Positions 23,094 to 31,420 of a stretch of DNA of 62,356 nt are shown piece by piece. The first letter of the stretch is position 1. Each line of letters starts with the position of its first letter. A program made the position numbers and the translations under genes. The notes beneath the pieces are model-generated. The model did not search any database. It was not told the DNA's origin and saw only the letters and a program-made list of their open reading frames with translations. The DNA is from a virus. The stretch spans positions 1-62,356 of IMG/VR virus record IMGVR_UViG_3300042296_001256, one strand, 5' to 3'.

Positions 23094-23111
23094 ATAGCCT
23101 AATTACTTACG

Positions 23112-25052
23112 TTATGTTGCATTCCTAAATCCAGCCATCGGGTTGATTGATTTAGAGGTTTCGTCAACCCTTGAGTATCTTACGCTCTTTGAACTAACTA
23201 TCTTGGTTTTAAGTTTTTCATTCTCGGTCGTAAGATCCGCAATTGACTTGTTTAAAGTTGCAATTGTTTCATACGGGTCATTTAGTAGTGCATTTTTAGC
23301 AGCATCATTTGCTCTTAAAATTGCGCCGTAGTCAGAAGAAGCCATCCATTTTCCTGTGTATAATAAAGTTTCGCTTCCGTCTACTCCAATTAATGAAATA
23401 AACATTAGCGAGTCAGTCGATTCAAGAATCTGTTTCGCTTGATCCTTAGGTATACGAAAGGCCAGTTTTCCACTAGCTGGTTCCGAGACAGCCGGATCAC
23501 TTAGTGAATTATATGTATACTTCGAGTCTTTACCGAAGTTAAGGGTGAAAGTTGAAGTGGGATTCAAATTAGCTGGAGTCTGCTCGCTAGGTTTAGCTGG
23601 GTTAGCCTCATACACTGAAAACTTAATGTAATTGTCAGTTGGGTCAATTGGTAAAACCATGTCGCCTTGTCCAAAAATTACTTCAGACGTTCCGTTAGTA
23701 GCTTTTAGTAGAGCGTTCTTTTGGCTGATTCGAATATTTGCCTGTTTATAAAAAGTCGGAACTGCTACGTTAACTGGTTTGTCTACATACACAATTGATG
23801 CAGTTGGCGTAGCTGTTGTTGGTATTTTTTTACCAGTAAATAAGTTACTTATCTCTAAATTCTTTTGAACAATTTTATTATAAACTTTCATAGATTGAGG
23901 CTTATCTGCCAGTTCCAATTTAGCTAAGTGCTTTCCATACTTATTTGGATTAAACAGAGACATTGACCCGGTTCTGATTACTTGATCTCCGGTCTTTTTG
24001 TTAAGTAACCGTACGATATAGTCGATTGACATTGAAACTGCAAAACCTGCATCCTTTAGAATTGGTCTGTATGATAATGGAACATCAAAATTGTCTTCTT
24101 GATAGACTAGAAAATTTCCAGAAGGAGTTATAATACTTCCAACCTGTTCGTATACTTGTAAGTTATGAATTAAGATCCAGTCATTATCTACGCCTTTTGC
24201 ATTAAGAGTAGATATTAAGTCTTCTGGGAATGCGCCGTTCCATGTTGCAAAGAATTCAATATAGTCTCCATCTATTGCTTCTTGAATAACTGCTCCTAAA
24301 CTATCAAATTCATTTACTTGCGCAACTGAACCTTCGTAATAATTAACAACGCGGTAGGCTTCATACTGCTCGCCGTTATCTGCAAATAGGTCTTCATATT
24401 CAGCTTCACTTAAAGATACGGTGATTGGTGAGTTTTTAATAAAACCAGTACCGTTCGTAATCGCATGTTCAAAGGAAGCTGACCCGAATTGCGTAAAGTC
24501 TTCATCTAGATACGAACATGCTGGGACTTTAATATCAATGTACTTATCGTAAATTGTATTTGCTAAGAAAAGCGGTTTATTGTTGAAGGTTAAAAGGTCT
24601 TGTGCAGTAACTGAAGTCACTAAAATATTAACTAGCTGGATCTGCTTTAAGTCATTTAATTTTTGGCGAGCTCCTAATATAATATTTTCAACTTCTGTAA
24701 AATTGAACCCTGATGCAAAATGGAATCGCATAGTGTCCATGACTAGAGCATTACTATAGCTATTAGATAATTCAGTTTCACTTATTGCTGGATCGTATGC
24801 AGTATAAATTGGAATATCAGTTAAGTCAACTCTAATCAGCTTAGATCCTCCAACCGGTACTACACTTAATCCTCTTGAGTTTTTAGTCGTTGCTGCATAG
24901 GCATCAGTATTGTAAATCTGAAACAGATCAACATGAGCATTTTCGAGAAAATAATAGTTCGTATTAATTATCTCTGGTGCAGGATCGCCCGCTGGAGTCA
25001 ACATGTACTCCAATATACAATAGTCAGATAGAGTTACAAACCTTGATGTCAT
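23112..25052 (-). CDS. Virion structural protein, 646 aa
   Basis: A large beta-rich protein (MTSRFVTLSDYCILEYMLTP) with Thr-rich segments and a C-terminal coiled coil (about 590-620, NKSIADLTTENEKLKTKIVS). No enzymatic motif. Its size, location among tail and baseplate genes and the upstream AT-rich start suggest a neck, baseplate or tail component. No T4 homologue is recognised with confidence. Confidence 0.65.
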   Translation of the reverse strand: MTSRFVTLSDYCILEYMLTPAGDPAPEIINTNYYFLENAHVDLFQIYNTDAYAATTKNSRGLSVVPVGGSKLIRVDLTDIPIYTAYDPAISETELSNSYSNALVMDTMRFHFASGFNFTEVENIILGARQKLNDLKQIQLVNILVTSVTAQDLLTFNNKPLFLANTIYDKYIDIKVPACSYLDEDFTQFGSASFEHAITNGTGFIKNSPITVSLSEAEYEDLFADNGEQYEAYRVVNYYEGSVAQVNEFDSLGAVIQEAIDGDYIEFFATWNGAFPEDLISTLNAKGVDNDWILIHNLQVYEQVGSIITPSGNFLVYQEDNFDVPLSYRPILKDAGFAVSMSIDYIVRLLNKKTGDQVIRTGSMSLFNPNKYGKHLAKLELADKPQSMKVYNKIVQKNLEISNLFTGKKIPTTATPTASIVYVDKPVNVAVPTFYKQANIRISQKNALLKATNGTSEVIFGQGDMVLPIDPTDNYIKFSVYEANPAKPSEQTPANLNPTSTFTLNFGKDSKYTYNSLSDPAVSEPASGKLAFRIPKDQAKQILESTDSLMFISLIGVDGSETLLYTGKWMASSDYGAILRANDAAKNALLNDPYETIATLNKSIADLTTENEKLKTKIVSSKSVRYSRVDETSKSINPMAGFRNAT

Positions 25053-25062
25053 GCGTATTTAA

Positions 25063-25692
25063 TTATTTCTTTAATTTAATTTTCCAGTAGATTCCTCCTT
25101 GGATTGAAACTGCTCCGCTTCCAGCATAACCGACTCCGACACTATAAATCTTGTCGGTTTTGGTTTTTAATAATAGAGAAGGGCCTGCAAAATTAACGAT
25201 ATTTACCTTGTCAAATCCTCCAACTACTCCAATGTAAACTTGGTTTTTAGGAAGTTCCTTAACGATTATTTGTTCCTTGATCGTTGTTTTATTTACTTGA
25301 GCGGTCCAAAGTCTACCGAGAAGAGAATTCTCAGAGATTGTATCATTTACTACAATGTATCCTAGTGAATCGGCTAATTTTAGAGTATCGATGTAAACGT
25401 GCTTTGCATAAAAATCCTTAAGTATAGCGAGTGTGTCTACATCAATTGGCACTACTTGATACACTGGGACTTCATGGTAAATATCTTTACCCTTTCGGTA
25501 TACAATAGTATCATGAGGTACAATTACCGTATCAATTGTGTGTTTTAATACTTCGTATTTCTTACCATCAATATTGATGATTTCTCCGGGGTTTTTTCCT
25601 GAACCGTCACACGATCTCATTAAGACTATTATAATCACTAATGCGATAAGCAATAGAGTTTTAATGTCTAGTTTAAGAAGGGATTTAAACAT
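25063..25692 (-). CDS. Membrane-anchored protein with beta-rich outer domain, 209 aa
   Basis: An N-terminal membrane segment (about 11-26, TLLLIALVIIIVLMRS) is followed by a Cys and a periplasm-facing region: GEIINIDGKKYEVLKHTIDT then VDTLAILKDFYAKHVYIDTL. Beta-strands follow to the end (IYSVGVGYAGSG, GGIYWKIKLKK). I believe similar proteins occur in other Bacteroidota phages. A spanin-like or envelope role is possible but not shown. It overlaps the next upstream gene's stop by 8 nt. Confidence 0.7.
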   Translation of the reverse strand: MFKSLLKLDIKTLLLIALVIIIVLMRSCDGSGKNPGEIINIDGKKYEVLKHTIDTVIVPHDTIVYRKGKDIYHEVPVYQVVPIDVDTLAILKDFYAKHVYIDTLKLADSLGYIVVNDTISENSLLGRLWTAQVNKTTIKEQIIVKELPKNQVYIGVVGGFDKVNIVNFAGPSLLLKTKTDKIYSVGVGYAGSGAVSIQGGIYWKIKLKK

Positions 25693-25912
25693 TTAATTCT
25701 TGCATAATTTTGTAGTAATCAGGCTGTTCGCCTGTTTCCTTTACTATTTTATCTATTAGAGTCTTCTCCTTTTCCTTATTTGAATTTAGTGCATGCTCCA
25801 ACTCAGTTTTTCTAAGCTGAAGAAGATTTGTCATTTTTTCAAGTTCAGATAAACCTGCATTGATTCGGTCGTATTCTGATATGATTTGCTTAATTTCTTT
25901 AAAGTGCTTCAT
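25685..25912 (-). CDS. Coiled-coil protein, 75 aa
   Basis: Nearly all helix, with heptads from about residue 5 to 60 (ISEYDRINAGLSELEKMTNL, LRKTELEHALNSNKEKEKTL). The charged, soluble sequence has no membrane segment. It lies between a Ser/Thr/Asn-rich structural protein and a membrane-anchored protein, in tight overlap with the latter. Function unknown. Confidence 0.65.
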   Translation of the reverse strand: MKHFKEIKQIISEYDRINAGLSELEKMTNLLQLRKTELEHALNSNKEKEKTLIDKIVKETGEQPDYYKIMQELNV

Positions 25913-25916
25913 GTTA

Positions 25917-27044
25917 TTAGTATCCTAAGGTTACTTTTATTTTTCCAGACATTAGTGCCGAGTATATTGCCTGTAAGTAATAGTCATTGTTTATGCCTGG
26001 AGCAATAGCTACTGGCTTAGAGTCAGCAGACTCAGCCTTATTCATATTTCCAGAAGTAGGACTATTAATCGTAGTTTGGTTACGTTGATCAATCTTTGCC
26101 CCTTCATTCATAACTGAGGTTGACGAGCTGGTTTGCGGCGAAATTGAAGTTACTGAGTTACTTAAGTTATTAACTGCGTCCGGTAAAGATTTAGATAAGC
26201 TAGTTACGCTTTTTTCTAACGTTTTATCTGGAGCTAGCATTTTTTTAACATTTGACGACTCAACTAATTTTGAACTTTTTACTTGAGTTAAGTTATTCGT
26301 AACCTCATCGGTTTTAGTATTAGTCGAGTCAGACTTTCCGGTAAGCGTCGAGAGTATTGAACTCTCTAATGTAGATAAATTAGAAGACTCGGCCTTTGAT
26401 TTTTCAGAATTAGAGGTTACCTTCGTTAGTGAGTCTTTAGTTAATAAGTTAATTGCATCGGCATCCTTCGACCCGTTAGCTAATGATCTAAGCGATTCAA
26501 TAAGAGCTGAATTGTTAACGATTGAGTTGATCGAGTCGGTCTTGCTCAAATTTTTAGTTAACGACTGTATTGACTCCATTACATTTTTACTGGAGTCTAC
26601 TAATATATTAGATGAATTCACTGACGAATTTGAGGCAGCTGCTGCTAATTGACTAGGTAAAGAATTAGAAATTGACGTATTATTAACAGTAGTTGTATTA
26701 GCTGGAGCTAATTGTAATTGGCTTTTCTCAATCTCAGCAGTTGTGACTTTTCCAGAAGTAGCGTCAGTTGGTTTTACAAGTACCTCAATAGGCTTAAGTT
26801 CAATAACTACTGGTTTATCTAAATCTACTGGGTTTAAGTCAACTCCATCAACTGTGGGCGAAGGAGTTTCAATTGGAACTGATCTAACTGAAGTAGTCGC
26901 TTGAGTATTTACATTCTTTAAGAGTTCACCTTCGAGTATCGCGTCGCCAGTTGGAGCTTTTTTACTGAAAACTCTATCTAATGCAGCAAGAAGAACTGAC
27001 TCTTGATCAGTTTCAAAGGCAGAAGAGTTTTCTAGGTTAGTCAT
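25917..27044 (-). CDS. Ser/Asn/Thr-rich virion protein, 375 aa
   Basis: Low-complexity sequence, rich in Ser, Asn and Thr with scattered Lys and Asp, runs from about residue 100 to 350 (SLPSQLAAAASNSSVNSSNI, TSISPQTSSSTSVMNEGAKI). The ends are more ordered; the C-terminus ends DYYLQAIYSALMSGKIKVTL then GY. It is preceded by a strong late-type motif and a terminator. A fibrous or linker role in the tail is possible, and it is also a candidate glycosylation acceptor. Confidence 0.6.
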   Translation of the reverse strand: MTNLENSSAFETDQESVLLAALDRVFSKKAPTGDAILEGELLKNVNTQATTSVRSVPIETPSPTVDGVDLNPVDLDKPVVIELKPIEVLVKPTDATSGKVTTAEIEKSQLQLAPANTTTVNNTSISNSLPSQLAAAASNSSVNSSNILVDSSKNVMESIQSLTKNLSKTDSINSIVNNSALIESLRSLANGSKDADAINLLTKDSLTKVTSNSEKSKAESSNLSTLESSILSTLTGKSDSTNTKTDEVTNNLTQVKSSKLVESSNVKKMLAPDKTLEKSVTSLSKSLPDAVNNLSNSVTSISPQTSSSTSVMNEGAKIDQRNQTTINSPTSGNMNKAESADSKPVAIAPGINNDYYLQAIYSALMSGKIKVTLGY

Positions 27045-27059
27045 TGTGTAATCTTTTTA

Positions 27060-27070
27060 GTTATTTATTA
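27060..27070 (-). promoter_or_regulatory. Probable late promoter, TAATAAATAAC
   Basis: The minus strand motif TAATAAATAAC lies about 16 nt before the ATG at 27044, directly after a terminator. This makes it a well-isolated example of the late motif. Confidence 0.6.
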
Positions 27071-27108
27071 AAAAAAGAAGGACTTGAGTCGATTAGTCCT
27101 CAAGTCCT
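27071..27108 (-). terminator. Rho-independent terminator containing a stop codon in its loop
   Basis: On the minus strand GGACTTGAG ... CTCAAGTCC forms a 9-bp stem followed by TTCTTTTTTT. The TAA of the upstream gene lies in the loop, so ribosomes ending there would cover the 5' arm. The T run leads straight into the next late promoter. Confidence 0.8.
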
Positions 27109-27263
27109 GTTTGAATTTCAAATGTTTCTTGAACAGATTCTCCAGACTCGTCTACTAGAAATTTAACGTAACTTAAATACTCATAGAACGGTAGAGTGTA
27201 CAGTTCGGTTATCGATTGATTCAGCTTCACGGCCAAGAGACGGTTTGTCTCAAATAAGTTCAT
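27093..27263 (-). CDS. Small overlapping gene after the gp26-like gene, 56 aa
   Basis: MNLFETNRLLAVKLNQSITE, then YTLPFYEYLSYVKFLVDESG. I chose Met at 27263, which overlaps the gp26-like stop by 14 nt; the longer frame to 27344 overlaps by 95 nt and is less likely. T4-like phages often carry a short helical gene after gp26, and the arrangement suggests a baseplate assembly partner translated by coupling. No firm homology can be shown. Confidence 0.55.
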   Translation of the reverse strand: MNLFETNRLLAVKLNQSITELYTLPFYEYLSYVKFLVDESGESVQETFEIQTGLED

Positions 27264-28278
27264 TAAGTCTACCTGAAATAAGGAAAAGATCTTTGATCGT
27301 GAAGCTGTCTGACGAAAAAATTGAACTGGATAATTTTGACCCACATTTAGGACAAATTGTTCCGATTGAATTATCTCGTGAAGCTTGCATCATTTCTGAG
27401 AACTTTGTAATAAATGTAAATTTATTTAGGTTCCAGGAAAATGATTCAGATTGAATAGATGAATATTGTTCCTGTCCAAACTTTGACCAGTCTTGAATAA
27501 GGTATGGTGCAATTTTAATAAAAGATTTATCAATTTGGCGACCAGTTAATTTAGACTCAGCTATTCGTTTACGAAGTCTTTCAATTACACCGAGAGTCGG
27601 CATGTACAGGTAAAACGTCTCATTTAACTTCTGGGAAACTACTTCAAAGCATCGATATTCGTCAGAATACCAAACCTCAACTTCTTCAGGAAGATCGAAT
27701 AGTTGTAACATGTTGCTTCTGACCTTAACGTCATCGCTCCAAGCACCGTCTTCTGAGCAAGTTTGAGTACACGCAATTTTAGTAAATAGCTCATTTTGTC
27801 CTTCTGGAAAAGTTATTTCGTGAATTACAAAGATGATGTACAATCGGTCGACTTCTGAAATATCTCTCCAAGTTAACCAGGATTGTCCGCCGTTTACTTT
27901 AAAACGTGTACATTTCTCAATTATAAAATTTAGTTTGTCGTCTATGTCTAAGACATCGCTATCGTCGATAGTCGACCAGTGTCGAATCTCAGAAACAGTC
28001 GCTGCTCTAACCGTTAACTCAGAGCCTTTAGCGTAGAATAGTCCACGTGACGGTAAATTTTCTAATGGAATGTTTTTCCAAAAGTTATCATTTGCGCCAG
28101 AAATGGTCGATTGAATTGGTCCGGCTGAGATAGCTTGGCCTAAACTAGTGACTGGTTTTTCAGATTCAATTGATTTATTGGAGTTATTAGAGTTCTTGCC
28201 GTATTTAGCGTCCTCAGATTCAAGGAATGCTTGAACTTCATCCTCTTGATTAAGCGGACGGTCTTGTTCGTTGCCCAT
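27250..28278 (-). CDS. T4 gp26-like baseplate protein with zinc ribbon, 342 aa
   Basis: The middle of the protein begins with NLPSRGLFYAKGSELTVRAA, the LPSxGxFY...I.VR..T entry typical of T4 gp26/base-plate proteins (PF12322-type). The first 75 residues are polar and disordered. Near residue 310 is CPKCGSKL. Only one CxxC is present in this part, with two further Cys (ACTQTCS) near 165, so the metal site is uncertain. The gene lies between other tail genes and overlaps a 56-aa gene. Confidence 0.6.
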   Translation of the reverse strand: MGNEQDRPLNQEDEVQAFLESEDAKYGKNSNNSNKSIESEKPVTSLGQAISAGPIQSTISGANDNFWKNIPLENLPSRGLFYAKGSELTVRAATVSEIRHWSTIDDSDVLDIDDKLNFIIEKCTRFKVNGGQSWLTWRDISEVDRLYIIFVIHEITFPEGQNELFTKIACTQTCSEDGAWSDDVKVRSNMLQLFDLPEEVEVWYSDEYRCFEVVSQKLNETFYLYMPTLGVIERLRKRIAESKLTGRQIDKSFIKIAPYLIQDWSKFGQEQYSSIQSESFSWNLNKFTFITKFSEMMQASRDNSIGTICPKCGSKLSSSIFSSDSFTIKDLFLISGRLNELI

Positions 28279-28298
28279 AAATAAACAGTTTTTTAGAA

Positions 28299-28751
28299 TT
28301 ATATCACGAAATCTAGGAAGGTTTTCGCAAGATACGATTTAGACTCATTAAGTCTATTTAAAGTTTCAGGATAAACTTCAATTACTTCCATTGTTTTTGG
28401 ATCCCTAATGAAAGCTCTGATGGTTTTGTGCTTTTTATCAATTTTGAAAGCTTCAAACTTTCCGATAATATTTTCAGGTTCATGTTTCTTGTTTTTAAAA
28501 GTAGAGTTAACCTTAACTCCAGTTAATCTAGAACCCTTTTTGAATGCTTGATTTAAAGCCTTAACATCTTGGACAAAGTCGTCTACTTCAACCTGTTGAG
28601 GTCTAGACAAATCGGATAACGGTAAAATACTAATTGCAATACCGTTTGAGAAACCGCTTCTTGATGCAACAAAATTAAAATCGCCCTTCCCATAAAAAGG
28701 AAGACCTCTCATTGCTTGCTGTCTCTGACCGAATGTTAAGATTGGCGTCAT
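28299..28751 (-). CDS. Hypothetical basic protein, 150 aa
   Basis: A basic protein (MTPILTFGQRQQAMRGLPFY) with Lys-rich strands (KGSRLTGVKVNSTFKNKKHE). No known domain. It shares one base with the stop/start of the upstream 109-aa gene and probably belongs to the same late operon of tail or neck proteins. Confidence 0.6.
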   Translation of the reverse strand: MTPILTFGQRQQAMRGLPFYGKGDFNFVASRSGFSNGIAISILPLSDLSRPQQVEVDDFVQDVKALNQAFKKGSRLTGVKVNSTFKNKKHEPENIIGKFEAFKIDKKHKTIRAFIRDPKTMEVIEVYPETLNRLNESKSYLAKTFLDFVI

Positions 28752-29080
28752 TATCTACTAAATGTTGTTGGTATACCTAATAGAACCATGTCAGCAGATA
28801 CTGTTAATTTAGAAAGAGTTGCATAGAAAGTTTCTCCTGGGAGAATTCGTACGTCTACGCCAGATCCTCCAATTCCTTGGTCAACGGTCCATACCGTAAC
28901 AGTTTGTGCAGTAGTTTGAGGATTGTGAACTCCGAACCATGTATCAGTAAAGTAACCTACTCCAGTAGTTGCATCGGACGCAGTATCTCTAGTACTTTGA
29001 GTAGTAAAGACCGGCGTGTAATTTGTACTGTTATTAGCGGTTCCGTGTTTTTTTACAAGTTTTGCAACAATATTGTTCAT
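28751..29080 (-). CDS. Small virion-type beta protein, 109 aa
   Basis: MNNIVAKLVKKHGTANNSTN opens a short helix, followed by Thr/Gly-rich beta-strands (GVGYFTDTWFGVHNPQTTAQ, GETFYATLSKLTVSADMVLL). Typical of small decoration or tail-associated proteins. No family is recognised. Confidence 0.55.
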   Translation of the reverse strand: MNNIVAKLVKKHGTANNSTNYTPVFTTQSTRDTASDATTGVGYFTDTWFGVHNPQTTAQTVTVWTVDQGIGGSGVDVRILPGETFYATLSKLTVSADMVLLGIPTTFSR

Positions 29081-29095
29081 TTCATTTTAGTATTT

Positions 29096-29794
29096 TTAGC
29101 AAGCACAATTGTTTGGATCAGTGTTGCTTTTTACATATACTACCAAGCCTTTAACCTTAATACTAAAGTCTAGATTTGGATTATGTATCTCTATCTTATT
29201 TATCAGCTTAGTTGCGTTAAGAGTCTCAGGATTACTGAACTGTGAAAAGAACTGTGAAATTGGATATGAAATAGACGAACCTGTGTAGTCCGTAATAATT
29301 ATATCGCAAGATAGAGCGGCTGGCACAATGGCCTCACCGTTTTTATCAAGACTCGGATAGTCGATGTACAAGATACAGCCACGTGCGTAATTTCTGTCAT
29401 TCTGTAGTAGATAATACGCTGGGCTTGAAGAAGTTCCTGCTGGAATTGCTGTAAAGTATTCTAATGGATTTGATACAGCTGGATAATTAGTGGGAGTAGT
29501 TACGTTTGCTTGGTAAGTTGGAATTATTGAATCTAGTGAATTATCATAGATCACTAAAGTTTCGCCAGGGTTTCCTCCACATACTTCAAAATCAATAGAT
29601 TGACTTCCGTCTACTGGATATAGAAATTTCTCTAAATCACAAAAACTTGCTTCAGATTTTCCATTGTTAAAAATCTTAAAACAACGATCTAGTAATTTTA
29701 AAACCTTTTTAGTAGGATCGCCCGCGCATAGATTAGCAAATGAATTGTTAAATCTTTGGGCAATCGGATCGTCTTGAAATTTAATGTATGACAT
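29096..29794 (-). CDS. Virion-type protein ending in a Cys pair, 232 aa
   Basis: A mainly beta protein with an N-terminal helix (QRFNNSFANLCAGDPTKKVL) and a C-terminus ending in NNCAC. It has several other Cys (RCFKIF, SFCDLEKF, EVCGGNPGE). No enzyme motif. It sits between a membrane protein gene and small virion genes. Confidence 0.55.
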   Translation of the reverse strand: MSYIKFQDDPIAQRFNNSFANLCAGDPTKKVLKLLDRCFKIFNNGKSEASFCDLEKFLYPVDGSQSIDFEVCGGNPGETLVIYDNSLDSIIPTYQANVTTPTNYPAVSNPLEYFTAIPAGTSSSPAYYLLQNDRNYARGCILYIDYPSLDKNGEAIVPAALSCDIIITDYTGSSISYPISQFFSQFSNPETLNATKLINKIEIHNPNLDFSIKVKGLVVYVKSNTDPNNCAC

Positions 29795-29809
29795 TCATGG
29801 TTGACTTTT

Positions 29810-30586
29810 TTAAATAACGTCGCTAAATAATATTCCACTTTTGTGTGAAGTAAGGCCTCTGGCTATTTTATCATCGATTGACATTTGTATATCTTTATTA
29901 TCTACCTGTGTTTCAGTTGGAATTTCTTCAATTTGACTTGGAGAAATCTCTACTTCATCCGTGATCACGTCTTCTTCAATTACAACCGGTTCGGTTTCGT
30001 ATACTTCTTGCTCGCTAGCAGGAAAAGTCTCAATTTTTTCCAAATCCTCAAACAGATCATCCGATGGTATCTCAATTGCTTGAGTAACAGCGTCAGTAAT
30101 TTGTGGATTTACAGGATCACCTACTATATCATTTACGGTATCATTTACGGTATCAGCCGGTTTAATGTAGTCAACTAGTGATTTAATGAAGCCTAATGCA
30201 ACGATTGGTAGAATTGCTCCACTAACAATTGAAAGTACTCGTTTTTGGTATATCAATTCTTCTTCAACTAGGCCAAATAATTCAATCCATCCTTGAAAAT
30301 CCTTAAGGTGAACGTATGTGTAATAGGTATTTCCCATTGCCTGCATTGCAGTTAATAGAATAAAAAGAGCCCAAACAATTCCCTTATTCATCTTATCTAA
30401 TGTGATAATTGATGCAAGAGAAGCTGCTGCTCCTACCTCAAATGCGATTGCTAGGCTAATTGCTAACCATGGTGGGTTAGACATACTAAAGAAATCAATA
30501 ACGTGGATTGTTGAAATTACTGATACTAATAAGTATAGAGTAACAAACGTCCCAATAATAAAGATTTTTGTTGCTTTGCTTGACAT
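29810..30586 (-). CDS. Four-TM membrane protein with acidic cytoplasmic tail, 258 aa
   Basis: Membrane helices at about 7-28, 40-60, 70-87 and 117-137 (IIGTFVTLYLLVSVISTIHV, WLAISLAIAFEVGAAASLAS, IVWALFILLTAMQAMGNTYY, RVLSIVSGAILPIVALGFIK). The last 110 residues are very acidic (EDLEKIETFPASEQEVYETE). A short tandem DNA repeat (about 30130-30155) encodes TVNDTVNDIV. It lies next to a membrane-anchored 99-aa gene with an overlapping stop/start. The role (envelope interaction, possibly lysis) is not established. Confidence 0.7.
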   Translation of the reverse strand: MSSKATKIFIIGTFVTLYLLVSVISTIHVIDFFSMSNPPWLAISLAIAFEVGAAASLASIITLDKMNKGIVWALFILLTAMQAMGNTYYTYVHLKDFQGWIELFGLVEEELIYQKRVLSIVSGAILPIVALGFIKSLVDYIKPADTVNDTVNDIVGDPVNPQITDAVTQAIEIPSDDLFEDLEKIETFPASEQEVYETEPVVIEEDVITDEVEISPSQIEEIPTETQVDNKDIQMSIDDKIARGLTSHKSGILFSDVI

Positions 30587-30885
30587 TACTTAGAATTTCT
30601 GATTTTTTCTATTTCTAAATCGTATTGGTTCATACGATCATCAGGTCTAACCGTTGTTCTAATAACTGAATTCCAGTCGTATAGTGTACGTTTGGACGCT
30701 TTTAAACCTTCAACCTCAATCATTTTCTTAAGATCTGAGGTATACACTGAATCAATTCTTTGATTCATTAGCTTTTCCTGTTTTTCAACTTTTGCAATTT
30801 TACTTGAATTATTGCACTGTTGTACCATTAGGATTAACAGTAATCCAAGTACAATTTTCTCAAAATGTAATTTAATGAATTTCAT
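30586..30885 (-). CDS. Single-pass membrane protein, 99 aa
   Basis: The N-terminal segment KIVLGLLLILMVQQCNNSSK is a signal anchor, possibly with a Cys at the end of the membrane span. It is followed by a charged, helical outer domain (KVEKQEKLMNQRIDSVYTSD). It overlaps the next gene by a shared base, which suggests coupling. An inner-membrane spanin subunit would look like this, but nothing is specific to that family. Confidence 0.6.
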   Translation of the reverse strand: MKFIKLHFEKIVLGLLLILMVQQCNNSSKIAKVEKQEKLMNQRIDSVYTSDLKKMIEVEGLKASKRTLYDWNSVIRTTVRPDDRMNQYDLEIEKIRNSK

Positions 30886-30902
30886 AAAAGTTATTTCTTT
30901 TA

Positions 30903-30913
30903 GTTATTTATTT
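30903..30913 (-). promoter_or_regulatory. Probable late promoter, AAATAAATAAC
   Basis: The minus strand reads GTAAATAAATAAC about 18 nt before the ATG at 30885. It overlaps the end of the upstream gene. Confidence 0.45.
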
Positions 30914-31418
30914 ACTTTCCGTTAATAATTTGAAGAGCCGACTCTTGTATTTGGCTGATGTTATTAACTAAATAGCCAATGTAAGTTATTCCGAAATAGG
31001 CGATTAGGGCAAACCCTAGGACTCTTAATAGATTTGAAAATTTGAATTTAGAATCGTATTTAATTAGAATTAAGAACGCGTAATACTCATCTGTTTTAAT
31101 TCGAGTAGAGGACACATTAATTATTTCAACTAAATTATGATCGGCGAATCGACCCTGTATTTTAGAAACTGACTCAAATACTCGACTTTTCTCAAGATCA
31201 GCTAGATCACCAGTCGCTAACAGAGTTTCAGGTTCAAGATTAAGAACATAATAGACACGTCTCAATAAGTCAGTTCTGGCATTCAAATCCTTAAAAAAGT
31301 TTTGAGTTTCCATCTTCTTTATCTGCTTTCTATAAAAGACATAATTATTAAGGTCCTTGATAATGTCCTTAGCCGAATTAAAGGCAATGACTGGATTTAT
31401 AAAGTTTAATAGTTTCAT
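30912..31418 (-). CDS. Hypothetical protein with one membrane segment, 168 aa
   Basis: The soluble N-terminus (MKLLNFINPVIAFNSAKDII) and a basic/acidic middle precede a membrane helix at about 130-150 (LLRVLGFALIAYFGITYIGY). It begins 2 nt after the sigma factor gene, which would fit a co-regulated partner such as an anti-sigma, but no such family is recognised and the fold is unknown. Confidence 0.6.
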   Translation of the reverse strand: MKLLNFINPVIAFNSAKDIIKDLNNYVFYRKQIKKMETQNFFKDLNARTDLLRRVYYVLNLEPETLLATGDLADLEKSRVFESVSKIQGRFADHNLVEIINVSSTRIKTDEYYAFLILIKYDSKFKFSNLLRVLGFALIAYFGITYIGYLVNNISQIQESALQIINGK

Positions 31419-31420
31419 AG

